From Prolixibacteraceae bacterium (GTDB lineage: Bacteria; Bacteroidota; Bacteroidia; Bacteroidales; Prolixibacteraceae), in assembly GCA_028683385.1 (NCBI GenBank), contig JAQUIJ010000006.1:275318-339317 (forward strand): DNA of 64,000 bases, given 5' to 3'. Position 1 is the first letter of the stretch, and each line of letters begins with the position of its first letter. Of the stretch, positions 44,341 through 52,880 are shown piece by piece. The notes under the pieces were generated by a model. The model was not told the origin of the DNA, ran no database searches, and saw nothing but the letters and a program-made list of their open reading frames with translations. Both the position numbers and the translations under genes were made by a program.

Positions 44341-45861
44341 ATGATACGAATCAATCAAGTTGTAACTTCTGTTCTCTTTATGCTGACCAGCTTTATCGTT
44401 TTTGGTCAGGAGCAGAATGCAATTCCAATGACCTTTTCTGAAGCCTACGAGCAGATGCATCAGAACAGTTTTGTACTGAAACAGGCCGGATTCGAGGTTC
44501 GGGAAAAGGAAGCAGATAAAAAAGCTGCCTTTGGATTGCGCGCCCCAAGAGTCTTTGTCACAGCAACTGCCGTTCAGATGGCCGATCCGCTTACGCTCGA
44601 TCTAACCCCGGTTCGGGATGCCATCACGCCACTTTATGAAGCTTTGGGTAAATACGGTAACTTTTCAGGAGTTCCGAATCCCGATCCGGCGACTTCAGGA
44701 GTAATGCCCACTTTGCCCGATAATATCAGTACAAAGGCTATGCGGGCTAAAATTTTGGAGGGTGAAGCTACTATTAAAGCTGCCGAGTGGAATCAAATGA
44801 TTCAGGAAAAACAATTTGCATCGGTGAATGCCAACTTCGTATGGCCACTTTATACCGGCGGAAAAATCAATGCGGCCAATAAAGCGGCACAGATTTATGA
44901 GGAGGAAGCCGGACTTCACCGGGAACAAAAAGAAGGTGAATTGCTGAGTGAGCTTGCCACCCGATATTATGGACTGGTCTTGGCCGAACAGGCCTGCAAG
45001 GTGCGCGGTCAGGTTGCCGAAGCCATGAAAAAACATCTTTTCGATTCGCAGAAACTGAGCGAACAGGGACAAATTGCCAAAGTTGAATATTTGCATGCGC
45101 AGGTCGCCAACTCGGATGCCGAGCGCGAACTGAAAAAGGCTGACCGGGAGGCAACTATTGTAAAACGTGCACTTCAGAACACAATGGCCGTAAGCGACAG
45201 CAGCGACCTGACTCCCGCAAGCCAATTATTCATCCTGAAAAACATTGAGGACGAGAGCTTTTTTATTGAGCTGGCTTTGCGAAACAACCCGCTTTTACAT
45301 CAGGTCGACTCAAAAAGGGAACTGGCAGCTACCGGAGTAAAATTGGAGAAAAGCAATTACCTGCCTTCTGTTGCCCTTACCGGAACTTACGATTTGGCCG
45401 ATAAAGATTTATCGCCTTACGTTCCTCAATGGATGGTTGGAGTTGGGTTAAACTGGTCGCTTTTTGAAGGCAATGCCCGCCGCCAAAAACTTCAGTCAGC
45501 ACAATTTAAAGAAGATCAGGTGGAACAAGCCGGACTGAAGGCCGAAGAAGATATTAAAACTGTAATTAAAAAGATGCACCAGCAACTCGGAATGCAGGTT
45601 GAGCAACTGGAAGAACTGGATAAAACCCTTGAATTTGCGAAAACCTATGTTGAAAGTCGTGATAAAGCTTTTCACGAAGGACTTTCCACTTCGACCGAAC
45701 TGGTTGACGCCAATTTGTTGCTGGCGAAAGTTAAGATCGATCGTTTACAGGCCATGTACAACTATGATGTAACACTGGCAACTTTGCTTCAAATCTGTGG
45801 AAGTCCCGACATGTTCCTGCAATACCAGGCAAGTAACCAGGTAATTATGGAATCATTTTGA
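44341..45861 (+). CDS. TolC family outer-membrane efflux protein
   Basis: 506 residues from ATG 44341, signal peptide SVLFMLTSFIVFGQ. Two halves of long amphipathic helices with beta hairpins match the TolC/OEP repeat: MTFSEAYEQMHQNSFVLKQAGFEVRE near 30 and LALRNNPLLHQVDSKRELAATGVKLEKSNYLPSVALTGTYD near 330. The SLFEG motif (VGVGLNWSLFEGNAR) near 375 is typical. It opens an operon with an HlyD adaptor and two ABC-2 permeases. Confidence 0.9.
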   Translation: MIRINQVVTSVLFMLTSFIVFGQEQNAIPMTFSEAYEQMHQNSFVLKQAGFEVREKEADKKAAFGLRAPRVFVTATAVQMADPLTLDLTPVRDAITPLYEALGKYGNFSGVPNPDPATSGVMPTLPDNISTKAMRAKILEGEATIKAAEWNQMIQEKQFASVNANFVWPLYTGGKINAANKAAQIYEEEAGLHREQKEGELLSELATRYYGLVLAEQACKVRGQVAEAMKKHLFDSQKLSEQGQIAKVEYLHAQVANSDAERELKKADREATIVKRALQNTMAVSDSSDLTPASQLFILKNIEDESFFIELALRNNPLLHQVDSKRELAATGVKLEKSNYLPSVALTGTYDLADKDLSPYVPQWMVGVGLNWSLFEGNARRQKLQSAQFKEDQVEQAGLKAEEDIKTVIKKMHQQLGMQVEQLEELDKTLEFAKTYVESRDKAFHEGLSTSTELVDANLLLAKVKIDRLQAMYNYDVTLATLLQICGSPDMFLQYQASNQVIMESF

Positions 45862-45951
45862 TAATGAGGGAATTTGAGGATTCAATTTTCAGGATTTCAA
45901 CAACAATTACCAGATAATGATTATAACAGTTTATTACAAATACCCAATACA

Positions 45952-46944
45952 ATGAACAAGACAAGAAATTTTATTATCGGCCTGTTTTTCACCGCCTTGC
46001 TGATTTTTCTACTTTATACAACCTGGTTGATTACCCGTCCGCTACCGCTTGAGGTTCAGGGCGAAATTGAAGCTACTCAATTCAAGGTTGCCTCCAAAAT
46101 ACCTGGGAGGATTGATACCATTGCGGTGAAACGTGGTCAGCAGGTAACCAAAGGCGATTTCCTGTTTTCGATCAGTAGTCCGGAAATTGATGCTAAATTG
46201 TTGCAGGTAACAGCACTCCGGAATGCAGCTCAGGCACAGAGCCTGAAGGCGCAGAACGGAGCTCAGGCTGAGGATATTTCGGCTGCTTATAACCTGTATG
46301 TGAAAGCCGAAGCCGCTGCCAGACTTTACGAAAAGACATTTACACGGGTTGATAATTTGTATAAAGATGGAGTTGTTTCGGAACAGAAAAGAGACGAAGC
46401 CGAAACACAAAGCAAAGCTGGCCGCGAAACAGCCAATGCTGCCAAATCGCAATGGGAAAAAGCGGTGAAAGGTGCGCGATTCGAAGATAAACGCTCGGCA
46501 CAGGAACTTGTGAATCAGGCCGAGGGCGGAATTAAGGAAGTGGAAGCTTACCTGGCCGAAACTCAGGTGAAAGCTCAGGCTTCGGGAGAGGTGGCCAACA
46601 TTATTTCTGAACAGGGCGAACTGGTTCCAACTGGTTATCCGGTAATCACACTGGTTGACCTGAAAGATAGCTGGGCAACACTTTATATCCGCGAAGATTT
46701 GATGACCGATGTTCGTATGGGAAGCGAAATCAAAGCGGTTATTCCGGCGCTGGGAAATAAAGAAGTGGTTCTGAAAGTGAATTACATCAGTCCTCTGGCC
46801 GATTTTGCCACCTGGACCGCCACTAAAAGTTCTGGAGGTTTCGATATGAAATCGTTTGAAATACATGCAGTACCATCGACTTCTATCGAAGGGCTTCGTC
46901 CCGGTATGAGCGTTTTGGTAAACTGGAAACAATTTAAAAAGTAG
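45952..46944 (+). CDS. HlyD/EmrA-type periplasmic adaptor
   Basis: 330 residues from ATG 45952. One N-terminal membrane anchor (FIIGLFFTALLIFLLYTTWLI) is followed by the lipoyl-like half GEIEATQFKVASKIPGRIDTIAVKRGQQVTKGD, an alpha hairpin (residues about 95-190) and the return barrel VKAQASGEVANIISEQGELVPTGYPVITLVDL. It bridges the inner-membrane permeases with the TolC-like channel. Substrate unknown. Confidence 0.9.
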   Translation: MNKTRNFIIGLFFTALLIFLLYTTWLITRPLPLEVQGEIEATQFKVASKIPGRIDTIAVKRGQQVTKGDFLFSISSPEIDAKLLQVTALRNAAQAQSLKAQNGAQAEDISAAYNLYVKAEAAARLYEKTFTRVDNLYKDGVVSEQKRDEAETQSKAGRETANAAKSQWEKAVKGARFEDKRSAQELVNQAEGGIKEVEAYLAETQVKAQASGEVANIISEQGELVPTGYPVITLVDLKDSWATLYIREDLMTDVRMGSEIKAVIPALGNKEVVLKVNYISPLADFATWTATKSSGGFDMKSFEIHAVPSTSIEGLRPGMSVLVNWKQFKK

Positions 46945-46978
46945 TCAGTCGCAGTCTTCAGAAACAGTAAAAGGTCAT

Positions 46979-47063
46979 TCATTGTCATTAGGTCATTTAT
47001 AGTAAACCCGATCGCAGAAATCAATGACAATAGATGACTATCAATGACAACAAATGACAATTC
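46979..47063. repeat. Short direct repeats (AATGACAA words)
   Basis: TCAATGACAA occurs at 47021 and 47041, AATGACAA again at 47053, and the inverted form CATTGTCATT at about 46979. They fill the gap between the adaptor and the first permease gene. Their function is unknown. Confidence 0.4.
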
Positions 47064-47069
47064 TCTTCA

Positions 47070-48296
47070 ATGAAGAAGAAACAAAATAGAACACTAAATT
47101 CGGTTGCAGACAGCGAGTCTTTCTTCCGGAAAAACCCATTTTTCAAGGTTTTTCTGCGCGAAATCGACCGGATGACGGGATCAACGATTTACCTGTTCAC
47201 TGCGCTGATTGGCCCGCTCATCTCGTTTGTTATTTTGCTGTCGATCTTTGCTGAGGGGGTTCCGCGTAACATCCCGGTTGGTATTGTCGATTTGGATAAC
47301 ACGGTTTTGTCGCGGAAAGTGGCGATGTGGATTGATGCCACTCCTGAAGCTGCAATCGCGATGCACTTCCCCAATCAGGAAGAAGCTTACCAGCAGATGG
47401 CTGAAGGAAAGCTGGAAGCGATTGTGGTCATTCCGGATGGAACTGAGAAAAATATAATGAAAGGTTACAGCGAAAAAATATCGGTGTTTATTAACAACAC
47501 CAATATTTTGAAGGGCGGATACCTCCAAAAGGGAATCTATAAATCGCTGGCCACACTTTCAGGAGGAATAAAGCTGCAATTCGCCATGAAAAGTGGTTTG
47601 CCCGAGCAACAAGCTAAAGCAAAAGTTCAGCCCGTGAGGCTTCAACAGCACATTCTGTTTAATCCCTTCGGAAATTATTCGTATTTTTTGCTGAGTGCGC
47701 TTCTTCCGCTGATGTTGGTCGTTTTTACTTTATTATCCAACGTATTCGCTGTGGGTACCGAAGTGCGCGAAGGAACCGGACCCGATTGGCTTGAACATGC
47801 TAACGGCAGCATCATTGTTGGACTGGCCGGAAAACTTTTGCCATACACTATTTTACTTGCCGTTGATGCGGTTGTAATGAATGTGGTTTTATTTATGCGG
47901 ATGGAAACACCACTTCAGGGAAGTTTTGCTTTTATTATGCTGGGCGAGATCATGATGATTATTACCTACCAGTTGCTGGCTGTATTGTTGATTTCGGTTA
48001 CTGCAAACCTGCGTCTTGGCTTGTCTTTGGCTAGCGCCTACGCCATGATGGCTCTGACTTTCTCGGGACTGACTTTTCCGCAATTTGCGATGCCTGCTGT
48101 TGCCAGAGTATTTTCATATCTTTTCCCGTTTACCCAATGGGTGAAAATTTTTATTTCGCAGGCCATTCGTGGTGAAGCAGTAGTTCATGCACTCATTCCG
48201 ATGGCGATATTTGTGTTGTTCATCTTGCTTTCGGTTAGTTCTTTGCCCCGCCTGAAGAAGGTTTTAAGGACTGAAAAATATTGGGGAAAAGTGTAA
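47070..48296 (+). CDS. ABC-2 type transporter permease
   Basis: 408 residues. It has one N-terminal membrane helix (STIYLFTALIGPLISFVILLSIF), a periplasmic domain of about 150 residues (GIVDLDNTVLSRKVAMWI, VVIPDGTEKNIMKG) and five more helices, with the late motif ASAYAMMALTFSGLTFP. This is the YhiI/YbhR-like class used with HlyD adaptors. No ATPase domain is present, and none is encoded in the operon. Confidence 0.88.
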   Translation: MKKKQNRTLNSVADSESFFRKNPFFKVFLREIDRMTGSTIYLFTALIGPLISFVILLSIFAEGVPRNIPVGIVDLDNTVLSRKVAMWIDATPEAAIAMHFPNQEEAYQQMAEGKLEAIVVIPDGTEKNIMKGYSEKISVFINNTNILKGGYLQKGIYKSLATLSGGIKLQFAMKSGLPEQQAKAKVQPVRLQQHILFNPFGNYSYFLLSALLPLMLVVFTLLSNVFAVGTEVREGTGPDWLEHANGSIIVGLAGKLLPYTILLAVDAVVMNVVLFMRMETPLQGSFAFIMLGEIMMIITYQLLAVLLISVTANLRLGLSLASAYAMMALTFSGLTFPQFAMPAVARVFSYLFPFTQWVKIFISQAIRGEAVVHALIPMAIFVLFILLSVSSLPRLKKVLRTEKYWGKV

Positions 48297-48316
48297 CACT
48301 GCAAATGAATCTCGTC

Positions 48317-48378
48317 ACCCCGAATTTATTTCGGGGTCAGTAAATAATAGAAGTAAGATCCTGAAACAAGTTCAGGAT
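48317..48378. repeat. Two REP-like palindromes between the permease genes
   Basis: ACCCCGAATTTATTTCGGGGT (48317-48337) and ATCCTGAAACAAGTTCAGGAT (48358-48378), spaced by about 20 bases. Both are imperfect-loop hairpins without a T-run. Similar hairpin pairs are common in Bacteroidota genomes, to my knowledge. Confidence 0.55.
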
Positions 48379-48431
48379 GACTGGATAGCTGATTTTTGTG
48401 TGGCTAGGAATAAAAACGAATTAATATTATA

Positions 48432-49652
48432 ATGTTCAAGAAAATACACAAAGGCATTGAAATGACGGGACAATTTTTCCGCGACGAATTCAGGGACATC
48501 CGCAAAGACAGCGGTGCGATCCTGATTTTGGTCGGTGCGCTGATGATTTACCCCATTGTTTATGCCATTGCTTATAAAAACGAAGTGGTTCGCGAACTGA
48601 AAACCACCATCGTCGATTTGGATCGCACGACTACCAGTCATCAGTTGATTAAAATGCTTGAAGGCGCCGAACAGGTTGAAATCAATCGGGTAGCTGCCAG
48701 TTTGGATGAAGCCAGAGCTGATTTTTTTGAAGGTAATTCAGGAGGGATTGTTGTTATTCCACCAGATTTTGAAAAAGACATCCTGAATGGGAAGCAATCG
48801 AATGTTTCGGTGTTTGCCGATGGAAGTTATTTCCTGATTTACCGGCAGTTGCTTAGTGGTTCTGTAAAGGCTATTGGAACGTTCTCTGCCGGTGTCGAGA
48901 TTAAAAAGCTGATGATGGAAGGGAAACCGTACAATCAGGCGTCGCAATCACGCGATCCGTTGGTCGCTGATTTACATTTTTGGTTTAATCCGGCTTCCGG
49001 ATATGGTTCGTTTGTAATGCCGGGCATCATCATCATTATACTTCAGCAAACATTACTGATTGGAATTGGGATGGTTGGAGGTACAGGCAAAGAGAAAAAA
49101 CGCGATAGCTTTCTGGTTCCGGTAGCATTGAAAAAGGGTGGTGTTCTTCCGATCCTGTTCGGGAAATCATTATCGTACTTTGTCATTTATGCTGTTAACT
49201 GTGTTTTTACCATGATATGGATCCATTCGTGGTTCAGTTACCCCAATCGGGGTAGTTACCTCACTGTTTTGATGTTGACCTTGCCATTTTTGTTATCGGT
49301 CATTTTTATGGGAATTACGTTTTCGGTTCTGTTCAAACGCCGCGAATCGTCGATTACGTTTATGGTCTTTCTTTCGCCTATTGTTGTTTTCCTGAGCGGA
49401 CTTTCATGGCCAGCCTCATCTATTCCGCCGATTGTTTATAATCTGGCTCATTTGTTTCCGTCAACCATTATGATTCCGGCATATATGCGTGTACGAACCA
49501 TGGGCGTTGGCTTGCACGAAATCCGGCACGAGTATTGGCAAATGCTTATCCTGATGGGGTTTTATTTTTGCACGGCGGCTTTGGCTCTGTATTTTTCGGC
49601 CTTGCACAATTCAAAAAAGATTCCGTCTGCTTTGGCAGATGGCAAAGAATAG
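48432..49652 (+). CDS. ABC-2 type transporter permease
   Basis: 406 residues, the same topology as the preceding permease: helix ILILVGALMIYPIVYAIAYK near 30, periplasmic domain (TTIVDLDRTTTSHQLIKMLEGAEQVEINRVA, GGIVVIPPDFEKDILNG) and a C-terminal block with LSPIVVFLSGLSWPASSIP. The two permeases probably form a heterodimer. The last nine residues and the stop codon fall inside a degenerate REP hairpin (CCGTCTGC/GCAGATGG, 49623-49642), so the natural C-terminus may have been replaced. Confidence 0.87.
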   Translation: MFKKIHKGIEMTGQFFRDEFRDIRKDSGAILILVGALMIYPIVYAIAYKNEVVRELKTTIVDLDRTTTSHQLIKMLEGAEQVEINRVAASLDEARADFFEGNSGGIVVIPPDFEKDILNGKQSNVSVFADGSYFLIYRQLLSGSVKAIGTFSAGVEIKKLMMEGKPYNQASQSRDPLVADLHFWFNPASGYGSFVMPGIIIIILQQTLLIGIGMVGGTGKEKKRDSFLVPVALKKGGVLPILFGKSLSYFVIYAVNCVFTMIWIHSWFSYPNRGSYLTVLMLTLPFLLSVIFMGITFSVLFKRRESSITFMVFLSPIVVFLSGLSWPASSIPPIVYNLAHLFPSTIMIPAYMRVRTMGVGLHEIRHEYWQMLILMGFYFCTAALALYFSALHNSKKIPSALADGKE

Positions 49653-50781
49653 TGCGCTGAATAAGAGTGTTGCTTGATCAGAGCTTTATCCTTTGCCGTT
49701 GGCTTTAGCCAACGGATGGAGAAGAGTACACAATACAGGGCTTTAGCCCGTTTCTCTTATTTGTCAGTTGGGGCTAAAGCCCAAGAATCCTTTTTTTATC
49801 CATATCCGTCAGCTAAAGCAGACGGCAAAGAATAGTGATTCAAATACGAGAATTGCTTGATCAGGGAGATATCCTTTGCCGTTGGCTATAGCCAACGGAT
49901 AGCCTGAAATGCAAGACATGGGCTTTAGCCCTTTATCTGCTCGAATCCATACTTTTTCATGAAGAGATTAACTTCTTCCTCCCAACTCATCTTTCGGTGG
50001 TGTTCATCCTGATTTTTAATGTAATCCCTAACCCGGTCAACCTGCGAGTGCCCAACTGAAACTGCAAAATAATCGTCCTGCCACGAAAAATGAGATGGAA
50101 GGATTTTCTTGTTATTGATCCAGAACGAACTTTCACCCTTTAAATATTGCATGATGGTAGCCAGATTTTGCTGTTTCCCGAGATTGATAAGGGCATGAAC
50201 GTGATTCTCATGAGCATTGATATAATCCAGAATGATGTTCTTTTCCTCAGCATTTTCCCTGAAATGTTTCAATACTTCCGGACGAAACGAATGCGGTATA
50301 ATTAGTTCTCTGTTTTTAGTACTCCAGACACAATGTAGCCAGATTTTGACATATGACATGATCCGCAAATTTTGGGTTTATGAGCTAATTTAGTGAATAT
50401 TAGCCAGATCATCTTTATGCGAATGTATTTTTGTCATGGCTAAAGCCAAAAATTCTTGTCTTCCCGATCCGTCAGCTAAAGCAGACGGCAAAAGATAGTG
50501 CTTTGAATTTGAGTATTGATTAATCAGGGAGATATCCTTTGCCGTCCCATTTATGGGACGGATGTAAAGGACTACAACAATTGAGCTTTAGCCCTTTTCT
50601 CTTATTTGGGTCTGTGATTGGGACTAAAACTCCGGAATCAATTCCCATCATTATCCGTCAGCTAAAGCAGACGGCAAAGGATAGTGCTTCGAATATAAGA
50701 ATTTATTGATCAGAGCTTTATCCTTTGCCGTTGGCTTCAGCCAACGGATAAAATAGGATATCCGATCCAGGGCTTTAGCCC
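49623..50781. repeat. Tandem array of ~185-bp multi-hairpin (REP/BIME-like) units
   Basis: Four copies of hairpin A (CCGTCAGCTAAAGCAGACGG type) start at 49623, 49806, 50469 and 50655. Four copies of hairpin B (CCGTTGGCTTTAGCCAACGG type) start at 49696, 49879, 50542 and 50728. Hairpin C (GGGCTTTAGCCC) starts at 49738, 49920, 50583 and 50770, with partners C' (GGGCTAAAGCCC type) at 49771, 50437 and about 50619. A-to-A spacing is 183, 663 and 186 bases; the long interval holds the transposase. The A-to-B linkers (TTGATCAG..A/TTATCCTTTG) are also conserved. Confidence 0.85.
49925..50359 (-). CDS. IS200-like HUH transposase inside the repeat array
   Basis: 144 residues from ATG 50359 (MSYVKIWLHCVWSTKNRE). 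It is a Y1 transposase: HUH motif HENHVHALI near residue 55 and catalytic Tyr probably in RVRDYIKNQDEHH near 120. Full-length for IS200 TnpA. Its stop codon lies inside hairpin C2 (49920-49931) and its start is followed upstream by hairpin C2' (50437-50448), so it occupies the C-to-C' interval of one array unit. It may be the enzyme that spreads these hairpins. Confidence 0.9.
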   Translation of the reverse strand: MSYVKIWLHCVWSTKNRELIIPHSFRPEVLKHFRENAEEKNIILDYINAHENHVHALINLGKQQNLATIMQYLKGESSFWINNKKILPSHFSWQDDYFAVSVGHSQVDRVRDYIKNQDEHHRKMSWEEEVNLFMKKYGFEQIKG

Positions 50782-50782
50782 A

Positions 50783-51418
50783 TTATTTGATTTTCCCAAG
50801 CTTTTCCAATTTTTCAGAAGCCGCCAATCCATTGGGATTGCAGCCCGGTTTTCCTTCCGGAATTTCAATTCCCATTTTCTGATAGTATTCAACCCAAGCT
50901 TTAGGAAAGCTCCCGGTTTTTGGGTCTTTAAAAGTCATCGGCTCAAGCTTGAAAATCGAATCGGCGGCAAATGCCAGGTAAATGAATTCGGAGCAATAGT
51001 GAGCAGTGTCAGACATGACATAGCTGAAATTATATGGCTTGCCCAGCATCCGGTGCACTTTTGGGATCGCTGCCGGAATTGCTTTTTGCCAATTCTCTTT
51101 TAACCGGTAGGCAATCACCCTCACCGAATCTCCTTTTGGGTGCAGAAATTCGTTGAGCGAAACGATGCACGTTCCGCCTTCGGGATAAGCATGTAAAACC
51201 ACAATTCCCGTATCGGTAACTTCAACCAAACCCACATGCGAAAAATGGGTTTCTCCGGAAGTTTGGGTCACCTTATCGATCGCTTCCGAAATGTTCTCGG
51301 ATGACTTTTCCCGAAACAGGATATCGCCTGATTGGAGTTTGATCTGGAGTGCGGGTTGGGCGCTGGCGAAAAGTCCGGCAATAATTATAAAGTTGATTGC
51401 CAAAATTAATTTGCTCAT
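50783..51418 (-). CDS. YiiX/YebB-like NlpC/P60-type cysteine hydrolase
   Basis: 211 residues with a signal peptide (ILAINFIIIAGLFASA). The permuted papain-like fold is indicated by LQSGDILFRE near 28, the catalytic His in THFSHVGLVEV near 58 and the Cys in DTAHYCSEFIYLAF near 140. Such secreted enzymes may cut peptidoglycan peptides or amide bonds; the substrate is not known. Its stop codon abuts the last hairpin of the repeat array. Confidence 0.85.
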   Translation of the reverse strand: MSKLILAINFIIIAGLFASAQPALQIKLQSGDILFREKSSENISEAIDKVTQTSGETHFSHVGLVEVTDTGIVVLHAYPEGGTCIVSLNEFLHPKGDSVRVIAYRLKENWQKAIPAAIPKVHRMLGKPYNFSYVMSDTAHYCSEFIYLAFAADSIFKLEPMTFKDPKTGSFPKAWVEYYQKMGIEIPEGKPGCNPNGLAASEKLEKLGKIK

Positions 51419-51454
51419 AATGTAAGATATGGTTCCTTTTATCCCGATTTAACA

Positions 51455-51573
51455 GACCTCAGAGAGGTCATATATTTATAGAACCGGATATCAAATAGAT
51501 TGTTCGACCCCAAAGGAGTCGAATGTTGAGTGGTGGATTTATCTTCTATAAACATTTTATCCCTCTGGGATAA
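51455..51573. repeat. Composite palindromic repeat
   Basis: Three hairpins, GACCTCAGAGAGGTC (51455-51469), TCGACCCCAAAGGAGTCGA (51504-51522) and TTATCCCTCTGGGATAA (51557-51573), lie between the arms TTTATAGAA and TTCTATAAA (51475-51483 and 51544-51552). It fills the gap between two genes of the same strand and has no coding content. Confidence 0.6.
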
Positions 51574-51606
51574 TCCTTGATGACCTTGTTTCGTTCATTT
51601 GCGTAT

Positions 51607-52131
51607 TTATTCCGCTTGAATGGGCGACCAATATCGTTCCAGCTCCCAGAAGTATTCAAACTCAATGGTTCTTAGTTTTTCGATCAATTCAAAATACTTC
51701 TCTTCCGACAATTGAGTCCAATTATACATTGTTAATCCAAGATTTTCATGCTTTTTGCTCGCGTTTGTCAATAAAATTCGATCAATCGGAGGGTGGGCTA
51801 TCCTTGCAAGATTACTTATCCCTGAGTCTCGAATAACAATTGCCGTTTTAATATAGATGGCAATTATTTTAGCTGCCCGGGCATAGGTTGCTTTCTTTTC
51901 AAGTTCATTATCGATAAACTTTAAATGAGCAATAATTTTTCCGGCTGTTTCGCGATGGAACTGGTCAAAACTAGCAATCGTGAACTTTTCATTGCTATCA
52001 AGCAAACTTCGAAGTTCAGTTTTTTCAATTGCTGATTTAACGTTAGCCGTATTTGTAAAATTTCGTGCAACAGCACGAGCGGCTGCCCAAACGGCATAGT
52101 TATGCAAATGTTCGTTAAATGTATATGGCAT
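51607..52131 (-). CDS. Hypothetical protein, helical, beside the ABC exporter
   Basis: 174 residues from ATG 52131; a GTG at 52149 is in frame. No family recognised. The sequence is mainly helical (NYAVWAAARAVARNF at residue 10, FDQFHRETAGKIIAHL near 55, KYFELIEKLRTIEFEYFWELERYW near 145) with no signal peptide. I believe similar proteins of unknown function occur in Bacteroidota, but I cannot name them. It is 30 bases downstream of the ATPase gene on the same strand, so it may be co-transcribed. Confidence 0.7.
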   Translation of the reverse strand: MPYTFNEHLHNYAVWAAARAVARNFTNTANVKSAIEKTELRSLLDSNEKFTIASFDQFHRETAGKIIAHLKFIDNELEKKATYARAAKIIAIYIKTAIVIRDSGISNLARIAHPPIDRILLTNASKKHENLGLTMYNWTQLSEEKYFELIEKLRTIEFEYFWELERYWSPIQAE

Positions 52132-52161
52132 TGGTTTGTCTTTTTGCACTGTAATGTTGAC

Positions 52162-52878
52162 CTAAACCAAATCCGCTTCAACCACCGGCTTAAAGAAAGC
52201 TTCAACTTCCTGTAGTGTGGTTTCAGTTTTCGGCACATCGCGAACAATCTTGCCTTTTTCGAGGATAATCAAGCGGGTAGAAACATCGGCAATGTTTTCC
52301 AAGGTATGGTCCGAAATCAGGAACGTGGTTCCGTTCGCGTTTGCGAAATCCTTGATCAGCTTCCGGAGTTTATACTGCGAACTCGGGTCGAGGTTGGCAA
52401 ACGGCTCGTCCAGAACCACGATTTCAGGTTGACCCATCAAGGCGGCTATGATGCCAACCTTTTTCTGGTTTCCTTTCGAAAAATCGCGGATGAACTTCTT
52501 TTTGCCCAGGATTTCGCCGTTAAAAAAGTCGGAGTAAGTTGCAAGAAACTCGTTGGTTTCGGTTTTGCTCATTCTTCGTAATCCAGCGATGAAAGCAAAA
52601 TACTCTTCGGCGGTAAGGTAGCCAATCAGGAACGTTTCGTCGATAAATGCACCGGTAAAATCTTTCCAGTCTTCCGATTCGCGCACAACAATTCCCTTGC
52701 TCACAACCTGTCCTTTGCTGGCTGTAATCAGGTCGAGAATAATGTTGAACAGGGTTGTCTTTCCGGCACCATTGTTGCCAACCAACCCGAAAATTTCGCC
52801 TTTTTCGATGGTCAGTTCAGTAATATTCAGGACTATTTCTTTATTGTATGCTTTAATGAGGTCTTGTATTTGGATCAT
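52162..52878 (-). CDS. ABC transporter ATPase
   Basis: 238 residues. Walker A is GNNGAGKTT near residue 34, the signature FSKGNQKKVGI near 128 (SKGN in place of SGGQ, common in exporter ATPases of this type), Walker B IVVLDEPFANLD near 150 and the switch FLISDH near 188. The adjacent DUF5687 membrane protein ends two bases before it, so the two form one exporter. Substrate unknown. Confidence 0.92.
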   Translation of the reverse strand: MIQIQDLIKAYNKEIVLNITELTIEKGEIFGLVGNNGAGKTTLFNIILDLITASKGQVVSKGIVVRESEDWKDFTGAFIDETFLIGYLTAEEYFAFIAGLRRMSKTETNEFLATYSDFFNGEILGKKKFIRDFSKGNQKKVGIIAALMGQPEIVVLDEPFANLDPSSQYKLRKLIKDFANANGTTFLISDHTLENIADVSTRLIILEKGKIVRDVPKTETTLQEVEAFFKPVVEADLV

Positions 52879-52880
52879 GA

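Noticed and set aside
46042..46932. 296-codon minus-strand open frame opposite the HlyD adaptor
   Set aside because: Antisense of a clear HlyD-type gene; the translation is rich in His, Phe and Arg with no recognisable fold.
49623..50781. CRISPR-like array (regularly repeated palindromes)
   Set aside because: The units are about 185 bases with several hairpins and conserved linkers, not short identical repeats with unique spacers, and no cas genes are present.
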